64,000 bases of DNA from Antedon bifida (Eukaryota; Echinodermata; Crinoidea; Comatulida; Antedonidae): positions 12,822,001-12,886,000 of the forward strand of contig OY727099.1 of the NCBI GenBank assembly GCA_963402885.1, in the 5' to 3' direction. Made by a program: the position numbers and the translations under genes. Every line of letters starts with the position of its first letter. The first letter of the stretch is position 1. The notes beneath the pieces are model-generated. The model was not told the DNA's origin. It saw only the letters and a list, made by a program, of their open reading frames with translations, and did no database searches. Positions 39,364 to 54,300 of this stretch are shown piece by piece.

Positions 39364-42300
39364 GTAACTGCCTATACTGACCCCACTTACCTCTGATGCC
39401 ACTATGAAGAAAGGGAGGACATAATAACTTAAACAGTAACACTATATACAAATAGGTTTTTTATTATTATTTCTTACATTGCTGCCTCTCATCTATAGTA
39501 TAATATCCATTACAGTAGACTATTGAAACTTATTAATTACAAACACTAATAGTAAAACAATAACCATCTCAGAAATCTCACAAATAATACCAACTATCGC
39601 GAGCACCACAAAATATATGCAACCAGTTGCATATAAATTCAGTTATCACTTAATTTGTAATCCCTTCGTATAATAACACATACACGTAATAGTTTTGCGT
39701 AATTCGGTCATAACCAACGAATAACCTCAATAAAAGTAAATATAAATTGTGTTTACAAGACCATCTAAAATAACAACCATTTTAAATGCCTCGATTGCAG
39801 AAGGGACTTATTATCTCAAAGAATCATTTCTGGAATTCTCTCCCTGACTATGTGGTAACTGTTTCCTCTGTGAATAGTTTCAAGAAAAGACTAGATCAAA
39901 GTGTGGTTCTAAAGGCCATATAAGGCCTAACATTTTCCTGCGGATAACCACATCACATTTATCAATTATCTTTTGTTAGTTTCGTAATTTGTGACAACAG
40001 CTCTAAACTCGATACAAACCTTTTGTAGGCTTATATAATAATCCTAGAAGGGGTACCCAAAATCAGAGCAATTTAAAGACGTCATTTGTCCACGCCAGCA
40101 TTATATTACGTATATATGTTAAGATAAAAAGATTATATAAACATATCGAGTTTGGTATCAAATCCTAGCTCACTACTAATATCATAATTGTATGTAAATT
40201 ACTGACCTTTAATATCGATCAGCATCCTCTGAGATGACAGGTGACTTACAAAATCATCATCATAAAATGTCTTTAACTAAAATAAAGAAATTAAACTTAC
40301 ATTTCCTTTATAATTTTTCAGGTTATCATCACATTGAGTATCCTATACATAAACAGCAGTAGTGGTAGTCAAAGTAAGTAGTGTTCAACATTAGACTACG
40401 CAATCGACTACACTATACTTTTTATTTGCACTTTACAGAAGTACATATTGAAAACAAATGCTAGTATCTCCAAAAACTATGATATGTATTCATATCATAA
40501 TACTTTTCTATATTTATGATAAATAATACACAAATCAATTTAATTCAATTTATTTTTTCTTTTCATATACTGCAACCATGTACATAGAGGATGCATATTT
40601 TAAGATCTGTGCGGAGCACATATTTTTAAGCTAACAAGTACCCTTAAAAAATAATAAATATAAATAAAAATAAAAGCAAGTAAATAAGCACAGTGTTCTA
40701 TTACAATTAGGTGGCTCTGGATCAGGGGGTAGTGGATCAGGAAGTGGATCCGGAAGTGAATCAGGAAGTGGACCAGGAGGTAGTGGATCAGGAGGAGGAA
40801 GTGTTTCAGGAGGTGGATCAGGTAGTGGATCAGGTAGTGGATCAGGACGTGAATCAAGTGAAGGTAAGAGCCACCTAGTCTGTGTCCATCCAGCTGTTAA
40901 AGTTTACAAAAAATCGATTGAATGGTAAATAGACAAGACTTCAAGGAATAGGATGTACGCCTACATTTTCACATAATTATATTTATTTTTCTCAAATTAT
41001 AGTTTCTAAGCTTATAGTATGTGAGTCTGATACTGGAAACCCGCAATGTACTGAAGGTGGATATATTAACGTTAAATCTGTACGTTATGGACGTTATAAC
41101 TCAGGTTTTTGCCCTCACCCTTCTACAAGCAACACTAACTGCGGAATAGATTTAACGGCATATTTTATTGAAATCTGCAACGGCCAACCGCATTGTGAAG
41201 TAGGAATACTGTCAACAGTTGCAGACCCTTGTCCTGGCACTTACAAGTATACAGAAGTTGATTACACGTGCGTTCAAAGTAAGTTTGCAATCATAATTTA
41301 CCATACATTTTTATTTATTATTATATAATTTGGAGTTAGGTTCAAATAATGTTTCACTCTTTTAATTTCACGCAGGAATCGTTACAGACGTAGGGTTATT
41401 AAGTAGGACTACTGATTCAAGTAGTCAGTCAGGTGAAGAATCAGATATGGTCACAAATGAAGACGTATCATCAGGTATAACTACTGGTTCAGGTAGTCAA
41501 TCAGGAATAGTCACGGGTGAAGAAGTTTCAGGTAGGATTTTAGGCCTAGACTGGTGAGACTTAATGAACAATTGGAATACTTAATATAAAATGGTCTATA
41601 AAGATAAAATAATTTAAATTTTTAAATACTTGATTTTTTTTTCAATTTTGTATGTCACGGTGTCTCTAACATGCAATACATTACTTCTGATTTTTTATAA
41701 TTCTGAAATGATTTCTTTATTTGCCATATTATTATTTTAACTATTATGTAAAACTAAACAAATGAATATTTATAAGTTGAAATGTTGACTTCTCTATGTT
41801 AGAGATGCAATCTGTCAACGAATCAAATCATTTGTTTATAACTGTTTTTACATAACGGTGCCACAATTATCGTTATTTAAATGTCACATTATGCACAATT
41901 CAAATCTAAAAACCTATTTTTATTTTATTTTGCGATTACTTTTATTAGTACGGGTATTATACACGCATTTTCTGGTTCTGGTTTGATTTTTAGTTACATA
42001 TTATGACACAATCATGTTTGTATACACCAGTGCTGTTTAAGGCCAAAAGGTTACCCTCGAAATTTAGTAATTTAACTGTTTTTAGCCTTGTTTGTGTGTA
42101 ATTTATATCTAGTCGACATTATTCACGATGTGTAAGAGGAAAATGGTATAATACTATTATACGTACGTTGGGAATAATTTAAAGAAAAATCTGACTGTTG
42201 AATGTTTTGTTTGTAGATATCCTTTCGCTGCGAATATAACATACAGGTGTGTCATTAACATCTATTTAAATTGTAGGTTACTTTATTAATCAAACTATGC

Positions 42301-45300
42301 AAGTTGGATTGGAGTGGCACAAGATACCATCGTCTGCTTTCGATTCCTCTTCGCGTTCTCCATCATTCAATGCCCAGAGAGCCATTTTGAACATTTGGGG
42401 ATCGTGGTGCCATGTTTCTACAGACAACTCGCCTTGGATTAGTGTAGACATCGGGAAAATTGAAACAATCATTGGGATCATAACACAGGGTGATGGAGGA
42501 AATGATATAGCACATGATGGATGGATTACGGAATTCAGATTGGAATTAAGCGAAAACGAACATTTTACTCCTTCTGTTTATGCAGTTAATGCTGACACTG
42601 CAGAGGTAAGTGATTTGTTGAACTATACCACTTTTACACCAGAGCGCGTTTTCCTATAGGTAATTGATGCCAAAAATAATGAGTTATTATTCATGAAAAA
42701 CCTCAGAAAAAAGTGTATTTTTATGCCATCAATATCACAATAACATATAGTCCACATACAGTACTACAGTAACTGTCATTGGCATGTTTGGTACTCTGTA
42801 TTGGATAGATGTACATAAGACTATAATGACCCTCCAGTGCCAGTCTCTCTATTATACTGTAGGCATATGGCCGTAGGTATGTGCACAGAGTGTAATATCA
42901 CTCTTCGCTTGTGTGTTGGTGTGTGTGTGTGTATTCTGCTTAAAAGTGTCGGTTATATGTAACCTGCTCTGGCAAAGTGAAACATAAGTTAATTTGAAAA
43001 TAAAAACATTTCAGATTTGTATTCTATCTGTTAGAGCATTCATTTAATATAATTTACAATGATACCAAACTTAATATTTAACATGAAGGGGATCTTGAGA
43101 TATCGTAAGTTATGTCGAAGCATGTATAACAATTAGTCTGGGTTCCAGACGGAGTTTTATTTTAATATTAGTAAAAAGATAAATATTTTGGCACATATGG
43201 CGTTTCATACGTATACTACTTGAGTTTGTGTATTTTCAGACAAAAATCGAAATAAAAACAAATAAATAAAAAAAAGATAATGAATACAGACTTGGGGCAA
43301 GTCTAGTATAACAATATACAAATAACAGTTTTGAGAAAATCATGATTGAATGTCAGTGTTATTTTAATAACAACAATATAAATTATTGTTTGTGAATCTA
43401 ATAGTGTCACACATTCACAAAATACGATACAATAAAATATTTGTTGGTAGGATATTGATTACTGTGACAATACATACACAAAATATGTCCACATATGCTA
43501 TGTTAAATAGGCCTACATACTCATGTTTCTTTTAAGCACTTACTTTAAATGGTAAAAAAGGAGGTAAATTAATATTTTTACACTAACAATTGTATTATTC
43601 TTTAAAAATTCACTCAAATGTATACATTAAGTTAAATTATATAACATTACATACCAGTTCTTGAACTACTTTAATTACGATCTTAAAAATGTATTTTTAA
43701 GTGAACAATTTAAGTCTTACTTTTGTAGTGTCTGCTGATTAGATAACAAATAATTATGACTAACTTAAATAACATTATGTCATTGCTTTTTTCTATCAAT
43801 TATATAATGGATATGTTAAGCACATACTAATGTATGTTTTAAGCATTTACTTAAAATTGTATAAAACATGTGTAATGTGTATGTTGGTGTAAGTGCATAC
43901 CTAACATGAATTAACACAATAATGATTATGAAAATAATAAATATGGTAGGCCTAATATAGATAGTGATTTTTAACGTAAATAGTACTTATATAGGTCATT
44001 ACAGTGAATAGAGATAAGACATAGATATAAAAACATTATTTATTTGTGTATATTAAATAGAACACAGAACATTTTCAAAAGAAATAAAGGTCGTTCCAAA
44101 TTTACAATATATGGCACAATTGAAAAGCATATAATTATATGCACCCTTGAAAAACCAAAGAGAGAACGGATCCGTAAACGTAAAAGAAATCTATACACAG
44201 ACCACATAACTGTATTACGTTTACCTGAAAATTAAGCTTAGTTAGGTGAGCATAATAACTAAATAATTAAAAGCGAGAGATTGGGTGTAGATTGTCGTAC
44301 TAACTCGGTCTCGTTTATTATTATTATTTCAATCAGCATATATTTAGATCTGACGCAACTTCACGACATGACCGCACAACAAATATGTTCCAGCAAGGCG
44401 TACTTGCTCAACATGTAAAACTTCATGTTGCAGGGCATCATGGTACAGGAGCTTACTTAAGGATGGAAATACTTAGACTTCGCTCCGCTAATGGTATATA
44501 AATATTTATTTACAACTCAATGTTTACTAAATATATAACGTATATCGTATCGTATGTCTACATATATTATTGGTTTTCACCAACATTCTTCTGTACTTAT
44601 TCGAAAAATGTTTTCATCTGTTTTTTTTATCTGTATATAATTCTTTAATTTAAACCATGAATACCTATGTGTGCGACGTTTCGACTGTTTCCAACAGTCT
44701 CCTTCTGGCAATGACTAGATGTTAGTGGTTGCTAGGAGTACATTGCTTAGTTGTAGAACAGCGCCCCCTATTCGTGACCTTTAGTCTGCGATTTGCTGAA
44801 GTTACTTTTTAAGTAAAATGAGCTGATCACGTGAGAAAGCGCAAATCCACAGTCATTCCCATTCATCGTACTGTATTTTTGTTTTTTCTGATCCATAGAG
44901 ATTCTTAGGTAGGGGTTAAGCAGGTGTTTATTTTACACACAATCGCTGTCGTCTTAAGTAGGCCTTCAGGTTCCGTGATAATCGATAATATGTTGATTGT
45001 GGAACTTACTATAATGCATACTTCATAAGAAATACACAACGATAATGCGTTAATATCTGGAAATTGCATTTTATTTTTAAATTCCAGATGTAACTGCTGA
45101 TGAAGTTTGTGGATACGTAGGGCTTCATAACTCAACTATATATAGAAACCGTTTTTTCAGAGGGTCATCTAGTGTTGATGATAGTCAACCAAAAAAAGCA
45201 CGTGTTAATAGTCACTCATCATGGCACCCGAATCCAAATGACGATGAACCTTGGATTTCATTTGACCTTCATCGACGAACAACTATATTTGGCATTGTGA

Positions 45301-48300
45301 CACTGGGTGATGGAACGAGGAATGCTGAACGCGATGGATGGGTCTCCGAGTTTGAGCTAGAATTTAGCAATCATTATAACTTTGATACTAATGATTCTGA
45401 ATTTGCATTTGACAAAGATGGTTCGCAGGTAAGAATAATTATACATGGAAATCGGCTTTTTGACTGGCGTGAGAGCGAATTTATATGAATGTCTGTAATC
45501 ACAATTTGGGTTATATTTTAAACCATGTTCTAACTAGACCTAGGCCTACTTGGTTTAAATTAGAGAATTATTTTATTTCATACCCATTCGACAGCAAGCA
45601 ACTCAGCCAATTACCGGCAATTTGGGTTATATTTTAAACCATGTTCTAACTAGACCTAGGCCTACTTGGTTTAAATTAAAGAATTATTTTATTTCTTACC
45701 CATTCGACAGCAAGCAACTCAGCCAATTACCGGCGGGAAACAATTTAAATAAGAATTGTGTGAGTCGAACACAATTTTCAAACTAGAGACGGCGTAATTT
45801 TAAGCACTTGATTATTATTTGGTCTCCACGAGGTTAACACCTCTACATTTGTTGCCAGTAAGAAGTTCAATCTACCCTCCTGCCTACAACCACTTGCTTG
45901 GTATTTATATTCTATCAGGCTATTTTTCTCGGAGCATCATGTGTTCATTTTAGCCCTATCTTAATACGTTTATCATGTTTAACTTCTTCTCTGTATGTGC
46001 GTCATACACGTTTCGAGTGGTCATTTTTTTTACAAATAAAAACAATTATAAGCCAGTTATATGATGTATGTGTATTATTGTTTCAGACGTATCTTAGTGT
46101 CAAAATAATGACAATGATAATGATAATAATAAATTTACAGAGATTTCAAGTCAGTAGAGCATCTAGATACCAATGTGTACTCAGCATGTTTTTACATGAA
46201 CTACGTGCAGATTTTGTCAAACTTCATGTAAAAGGTTGCTTAGGAACAGGATGTTACTTGCGAGTGGCATTTGTAAAAGGCCCAAGTAAAGAAGGTATAC
46301 TAATGTACTTACTGTTCCGCATTTGCTACGTAAATAAAAAGTGATAATAATCTATCAAGTTAACAATGGTATTGGTAATAGCTGTCTGTTCATAGTCATT
46401 TTGTGCCATTCCATGGTAATGTAATGGGCTGTGTATGGTCTTATACCCTTACGAAATACCAACCCATGCCCGTTTGTTATTATAAGTCCTTTTGATTTAA
46501 AACAGGGGTCGAGGCCTTTATAGACCCTCTATATCACTGATTAAACTTTTTAAATTGTTGTTTTCAGCGGCAATTTTGTATGAATTGGCATTTGATTCAG
46601 ACTGTGAAGGTAAGTAACTAAATTCGTTTGGTTTGTTAAAAAGTGATATTTCAACCGTTTGAAAGATCGTTAGAGAACAGTTTTGTAGTTATTATAATTC
46701 TAGTTTTAGTTCGTTTTAAATCATGTCATTGCAATTTCTAACAATTTTCAAATTGTTATATTTTCTAGAACCTCCAACTACAACGCCGATGTTGGAAACC
46801 ACAGAACAACAAACAACTCGTACGTATTAACATTATTCCATGTCTACCCTAAATAAAATTATAATTGCATTATGAAATGATAAACCTAATAAATATGTTT
46901 TAGAACATTAAAATCCATTTCAGATTTGAGTAAACTTTCCTTTGATGCAATAAATGATGTTACGTAAACATAACGGTAAATTACTGGAACCAATAAAGAG
47001 TGGCATTTATTAATTTCATTCTTAGTCGACCATTTTCTTCAGTTAAAAAAGAATTTGGAAACAAATAGGTTGAGAAAAAAAGATTTTTTTATAGCGTTTA
47101 TTAAGAGATGATTTGAATTTCTAAGAATTGTCATGTTCTTCACAGGTACGCCATTGGAAACCACTCAAGCAGAACAACAGACAACTCGTACGTATTAACA
47201 TTAATCCATGTCTACCCTAAATAAAATTATAATTGCATTATGAAATGATAAACCTAATAAATACGTAGTGTTTTAGAACATTAAAATCCATTTCAGATTT
47301 GAGTAAACTTTCCTTTGATGCAATAAATGATGTTACGTAAACATAACGGCAAAATTACTAGAACCAATAAAGAGTGGCATTTGTTAATTTCATTCTTAGT
47401 CAACCGTTTTTTCAGTTAAAAAGAATTTTGAAAGAAATGAGTTGAGAAAAAATATGTTATAGCGTTTATTCAGAGCTGATTTGAATTTCTGAGCATTTCA
47501 TGTTCTTGACAGGTACGCCATTGGAAACCACTCGCGCAGAACAACAAACAACTCGTACGTATTACCATCCATGTCTACCCTAAATAAAATTATAATTGCA
47601 TTATCAAATGATAAACCTAATAAATACGTAGTGTTTTAGAACATTAAATCCATTTCAGATTTGAGTAAACTTTCCTTTGATGTAATACATTATGTTACGT
47701 AAACATAACGGTAAATTAGTAGAACCAATAAAGAGTGGCATTTGTTAATTTCATTCTTAGTCGACCATTTTCTTCAGTTAAAAAAGAATTTGGAAACTAA
47801 TAAGTTAGACAAAATATGTTATAGCGTTTATTCAGAGCTGATTTGGATTTCTAAGCATGTTCATGTTTTTCACAGGTACGCCATTGGAAACCACTCAAGC
47901 AGAACATCAGACAACTCGTACGTATTATCATCCATGTCTACCTGAAATAAAATTATAATTGCATTATAATAAACCTAATACATACGCAGTTGAGTAGAAA
48001 ATTACATTTCTAAAAAAGCAGCTATAATTCCGACAAACTATTAATAATATAGGTCTACACAGTCGAAAAACTACAACCTCGTGTGATATGTACAAATCAT
48101 TCACTTAGCGATATAAACACATAATCTATGGGAATTTTACGCTTTAAATAAAAATAAAATAAAGTTTGATTTCCACAAAACACGAAGCTGCAAGTTTCAT
48201 TGGGCAACGATGCCACATATATGATCCTGCAATGACAAGCAGGTGTATGGTCGACTGTTTTGTTCAAATCTTGAGTTGGAGCAGGGCAATCTAACAACAG

Positions 48301-51300
48301 GACACTGAGCTCGCCTTGACAAGACAGAAACTCGCGACAAATGCCGACAGTACTGTACATATTCTCCGTGGCGCGCAGTGTCTGTAAAGGGCGTGAAACT
48401 GATTGTGTCGCATCTCCTGAGCTCAGCATCTTGTTATTAGATAGCCTTGGTTGAGGAAACCTTCTCTACGTTCTTTACTGATTTTTTGTAAAATGTGGTT
48501 TCCTAAAAAGCTATAAAGTTCAGCATAATATTAATAGTACACAGTTGGATGTGTACTGACCACTGGTCTCTTTCTATTACTTGGCCAAATATGTTGCCAA
48601 GTATTAGGCCTAGTACTTGCTTTGTTTGTTTGTTAACACAATTTCGACCACAGTTTTTAAGTTACCGTCATATGTTTTTGGGCGTTACAGAAACTGTTGA
48701 TTTTCAGGAAAATTGATAATAATTGGTGACTTCACAAACGCTTATTGTATCAAAGTGTCGAGTTACTTGTATCGTCAATATAGAGCTGAAATGTTAAACA
48801 ACAAGCCCTCTGTCACTCTGAATTTGTTCATGAATACCCTGTATATATAATACGTATTAAAACATAATAGACAACATAGGCCTACAGGTCGTTGCTTCTT
48901 TAAACAAATATATAGAACAGAAAATGTCACTTGGTCGACAATACCTCCAGTTTCAACATGCAATTTTTGAAATTGTTTAGGTTTTCTATTCATTCAAAAC
49001 ATTCATTTTTATATAATAGATACAGACAGGCATACTACACACCAAAGTGATGTGGTAGATACACCAATGATGGAAACCACTGAACAAGAACCTCAAACAA
49101 CACGTAAGTACCCATCAGGAACACATCAGAAAATATCACTGGGTGACGACACACCAATATCGATATGAAATGAAAATGTTCATAATTAACGTGGACGTCT
49201 TTAATTTGCTCCTTCGAAAAAATGTGATCGACCGTTTTCGGTTTTCTAAAACGTATGAAATCTGGCATAATTATCAATAGTACACATCGATTGTGTTAAT
49301 ATCGTTATAGTTTGTTTTTCAAGTTCCTAAACAAATATATTTACCGATAGATACAGATTCCTCAAAGTGGGGCAATTTGTAATCACATTTTTGACTGATT
49401 GTTAGCGCTGTAGTGCTATCATAACAGACCAATAGACGGCATTGTAACTTCAAACAACCGTCGCTCGATTCTCGTATGGCATCCTCCGCAGTAGTGACTT
49501 AAAACGCTGAGAACTCGGTTGGTTACTGAATAAATTGTGTGTGTATTTCAACTAAAATGAAGCAACACTTGTTGTCGTTGCACGTCACATGTAAGGTACA
49601 ATTGCCTCTCTCACACCTGATCGCCAACTTAACTTGATGATGAACAGGATGAGAAGTGGCTTATTTATGTGCCATGCCTTTCAAGGCATATACAGATGGA
49701 GACGCCGTTTTATATAAAAGATTTTTTCAGAGGAGACATTCAAAACGTGCTTTGAGAGTACGTTGTCTTACAGTACAATGTTGTATATCTATAATATGTA
49801 TCTTTTATAATCAATTTATAGTTGAAGCGGATATTGCTAAAACGATAGAAGAGGACGAAGGATATGTAACATACACAGGTAAGTGAACTGCTGGTAATGG
49901 TATTAATGTATTAATCCTGGAATGATGTATACAACGATACTAAAGTGTGGTTGTAAATGCGGTGCGGTAAGTATAGCAAACTGTGTATGTAGTACAGTAG
50001 AAAGCCTAGGAGACATTAGTATGGTTGGCTAAAATCTGAGACAACAATATTGTACTGTATTTGATATTGTTGTCTCCGCTAAAATACAAGTAAACTGTAG
50101 TACTGCAGTGGAAGTTAAATGTTAAAGTGTAAGAACAAAATGTAAGTGCTATTGGTAGAGGAAGTGTGAGGGATGTGTTGAATTGAACTGGTAATGGTAG
50201 AGGAAGTGATGCGTGATACGTAGGCCCGAAGTGGTACGGGAAGCGTAAGTGGTATACAAAGTGTAAGTAGTACGGGAAGTGTAAGTGGCACGAGAAGTTT
50301 AAGTGGTACGGGAAGTGTAACTGGTACGGGAAGCGTAATTGGTATACAAAGTGTAAGTGGAACGACGAGTGTAAGTGGTACGGGAAGTGGTACGGGAAGT
50401 GTAAGTGGTACGGGAAGCGTAAGTGGTACGGGAAGTGTAAGTGGTACGGGAAGTTTAAGTGGTACAGAAGTGTAAGTAGTACGGGAAGTGTAAGTGGCAC
50501 GAGAAGTTTAAGTGGTACGGGAAGTGTAAGTGGTACGGGAAGCGTAATTGGTATACAAAGTGTAAGTGGAACGACGAGTGTAAGTGGTATGGGAAGTGGT
50601 ACGGGAAGTGTAAGTGGTACGGGAAGCGTAAGTGGTACGGGAAGTGTAAGTGGTACGGGAAGTTTAAGTGATACGGGTAAGTGATACGGGAAGTGTAAGT
50701 GGTACGGGAAGTGTAAGTGGTATTTGAAATGTAAAATGGTACGGAAAGCGTAGGTAGGCCTAATGTGAAGTGTAGTATGATAAGTATTATATAGTGTAGG
50801 CCTACTGTAGTATGGGCATAGGTGTAAGTTAAACAAACTAAGCGGGCGAGACATTGAATATAGCATAGGAGTGATAAGGCTACAATAGTTGGAGAATAAT
50901 TACAATAATCACATTACACTATCGGTACTTTGTAGAAGTTGTAGAGTTAGATGTTGACTATACTTCACTGATTCAAGAGGAAGATGAAGAACTTGTAACA
51001 GAGATAATTATAGAGGAAGAACTGTCTACCACTACGAGTGCTTACATAGGTTAGTCAGTATGATGTTGATATACAGGACCAGATAATTGAATATACTCTT
51101 ATTAAACATCATGAATATTGAGCTAAATATATTATAATTAAAAAATAAATTACGGTATAGTCAAGTTTCTATTTTTGAAGTCAGAGCTGCTATTGTAACC
51201 GATAAACGGTGCACAATCCGAAAGAAAAATATTTTCTCAATATGATATAATATAAATAAAGAAATAATGACTTCTGGAAAATAAAAATAAACAGCATTAA

Positions 51301-54300
51301 ATTGTTTTCTTAAATTAATTCCGTAATACAGTTTGTATTATAACACTGATGACCAGTAATTATTATTATTTATATTTTTAAAATATGTTATTAAAAATAA
51401 TAGTAAAATCAATACCAAAACAGTTACTCACCTTTACAAAAGGAAATATTAAAGTTTTATAAGCTATAATGATGATCAGTTGTCAAATCATTTTAATTGA
51501 ACGTACTGTACACCTTCAGTCTGTAAACGAATTTTAAGTCGTCTATTCAGTACAAAATATACACTTTTTGTCCCGAAGACGTATGTCGATAAAGCCTTCC
51601 AGTTGCAGTCCTATCCTATCTTAGAGTCATATTCAATTGACACATTTACACACTTTAGTTATTTGTAAATCTAAACTGTTATTTTTTCAATCCCCTGTTT
51701 GTTTCTAAACACTTTTGGATACTTTGTTGATTATTATTACAGACATCTACATATATTTCTATTTTGTAAAGTAAAATCAGGTAAAACATTTTCGGTTTTT
51801 GTTAATGATAGATGAAATTAATGTGCATAGTTCAGAAACTACACACAAGAGTGATATCGAGACAGTAGCTACGACAATGGATACCACTCAAAGAATACCA
51901 CGAACAAGACGTAAGTAGTTTTACCACTTTACTTTTATGTGATCTAGGCCCTAAGCCAAGTTGAAGTACCAGTTACCGGTCAGATATGGATATCCTGTAC
52001 TTGTATACACATGGTAAGCCATCTACATTCAGTAAAATTTTCAAAGAAAGTGTTACCATGGAAGAGTGACTGGTGTTACTAATGATAAACACTTAGGCCT
52101 TAAATGTAGGTCTATTTTTAAAAGTTAGCTGTGACTCTGCTAGTAGGAAAACAAGAAAAGAGAAATCTCCGATAATAAATACAAAAATTGAATTAAAAGC
52201 TGATTTTCATTTACCTTTTGACAGGTTTCAACATTTTTAACAATGTAGAGCGCATGGTAAGTGAACATGGATATTTTCTGTTAAAATCAAAATAGTAAGG
52301 CATTTAATAAACAGACAAACTGCCTTAAAATACCGTGACATGTTTCTGTGTGTTTAACTTGTAATTTCCTGAATGTTTAAGTTAAGTCTTTCAAAAGAAG
52401 TTGTCCACAAAACGCTGTGTTTGTATCACGTAATCCAGATTGTGTAGGCCTGTTATATTAATTTTGTTGTTGTTGAATTTATTGATTTTAGTTGGACGAT
52501 GCGCCAGCTGAGAACGTTTTGAACGCCGTAAGTGAATCTGGAATCGATGACGATCGAGATTTCACAGAAGAAGAAGTCACATCAATACACAGTATTCTCA
52601 AGAAAATATCACTGGGAAACACTTCTACTGTTGAAGAATACCGAAACAGTACTAAGGTATTATACCAGGTCTCATCTTAGTTTAGTACACCAGTTTTTAC
52701 AAATAAACCTGATTTTATTTCATCATTTCCAAAAAAGAGTAAAGCTTATAATGTTTTGATTTCGGTTTTAAATATGTCGCTTATTAAATGGCAATACAAA
52801 AGACTACAAATAAATTAATCTGTATCTATAAAGAGTAGTATTTTATCTAAATAAATGAATATAAATATGAACTAGTATTACATTTTAAAATAATGTTGTT
52901 GATTTTTAGACTATTTTGAAAATGACAAGAGTGTTACTTGATCCAAGAAATAACTTGGTAAGTTTAAACATTTTACAAATATTTATAGGTCTATTGTTAT
53001 AATGTAGATAACTAGTATGATGCAATAAAATACTGGTAAACTAATACTCCATCCATCATCCACCTTGTATTATCTAGTAGATGGTAAACAACTAAATTGT
53101 ATTGCTTAGTTATCCATAAACGTTTTAATATTGCTTTCTCTTATCAATGTGTATATTTAGTTATAAAGATTTCTTGTAAAATAAAATCCTTAACATTTCT
53201 CTATTGATATTAAATCCACCCGCCAAAGGAATGATGTATATGGTTTAGGAAATGTACACGTTTTTTATTTAGAAAAATGCGGATAAACTAAATGCTGCTA
53301 CTTTAACAGAGGACATCATTAGTAAGATGACTGGACATTTACCCAAGGGCGAAAGTATTATCGTAAAAGAAGATAACATGGGTATGCAAACGTTTTTATT
53401 TAATACAGTTAAATGTGTAATAATTACATAGTACATTTATCGCCAAAGAATTTGCATATCGGGAACAGTAGCTTATTTACTGAAAATGAGTTATCACATG
53501 GGACAATGTTACTTAACACTATGCAGACCACCAGTTACCGATGTCACGTCATGCATTTACAGTATGAACATTTTTTTTTACTCCAAAGGAGGAAAGCAAA
53601 ATGTAACTATTTCCATTTTACTGACGTGGGTCTTTTTAAAATCAAAAATTAGATAGAGCTAATCAAAAGTACTTCGATTTATGGATAGGTGATTAAAGGG
53701 GGAAGTTATATATTAATTAAATACGATTTATAGATTTATTTTGTTGAAGCACTGTTCTCATTGGTATGTTTTTGGTAAGATTCAATATTAATAATACATT
53801 TTAAATACAGTATTAACTTAAAGATGTATTGTCCACCAAAATATGAAAAATGAAGATTAATAAAAAAAAAAGGCAATTTCGTAGTTTCAATAAAGTGAAT
53901 CACTAGAAAAAACTAAAAAGAATGTTTTCACTTTTAAAAACAAAAATAAACTGTTAAATTCAACCAAAACCCATCGATTTCCATTCAATTTTTACTATTT
54001 TTTGCTTTAAATTACATTTTTTCCTGTAACTATTTGATTTCTACGATTCAATTTTTGGTCAAAGTAAATAATTTTTTAAGGAGATAATATATCTTAAGAG
54101 AAATTTAAAGAAAGAAAAATGGTTATCATAAAAATATTTTTTTCTATGTAGTTGCAGGGTGCTATCACATGGATAAATCCCAATTTGAAAACACTGTTTT
54201 TGATATCCCAACTACAACTAATGAGGTAGATGGGACAGAGTACCAAACTGCTGGAAAATTGAAGCCTATTCTTCCAGACGGTTTCTCGTCATTTGGTAAG

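Larger units (their letters stand above)
46769..47945 (+). repeat. Tandem exon-intron duplication, ~367-bp units
   Basis: Exon (42-51 nt) plus ~325-bp intron is repeated: units start at 46769, 47146, 47513 and a last exon at 47876. Intron words 'aaacctaataaatacgtagt', 'gagtaaactttcctttgatg' and 'aaagagtggcatttgttaat' recur in each copy. All copies keep splice sites and phase, so each adds 14 residues to the stalk. Confidence 0.93.

Noticed and set aside
50006-50866. 286-codon minus-strand frame rich in Pro, Tyr, His and Leu
   Set aside because: Reverse frame of the 18-bp intronic minisatellite, no splice support.
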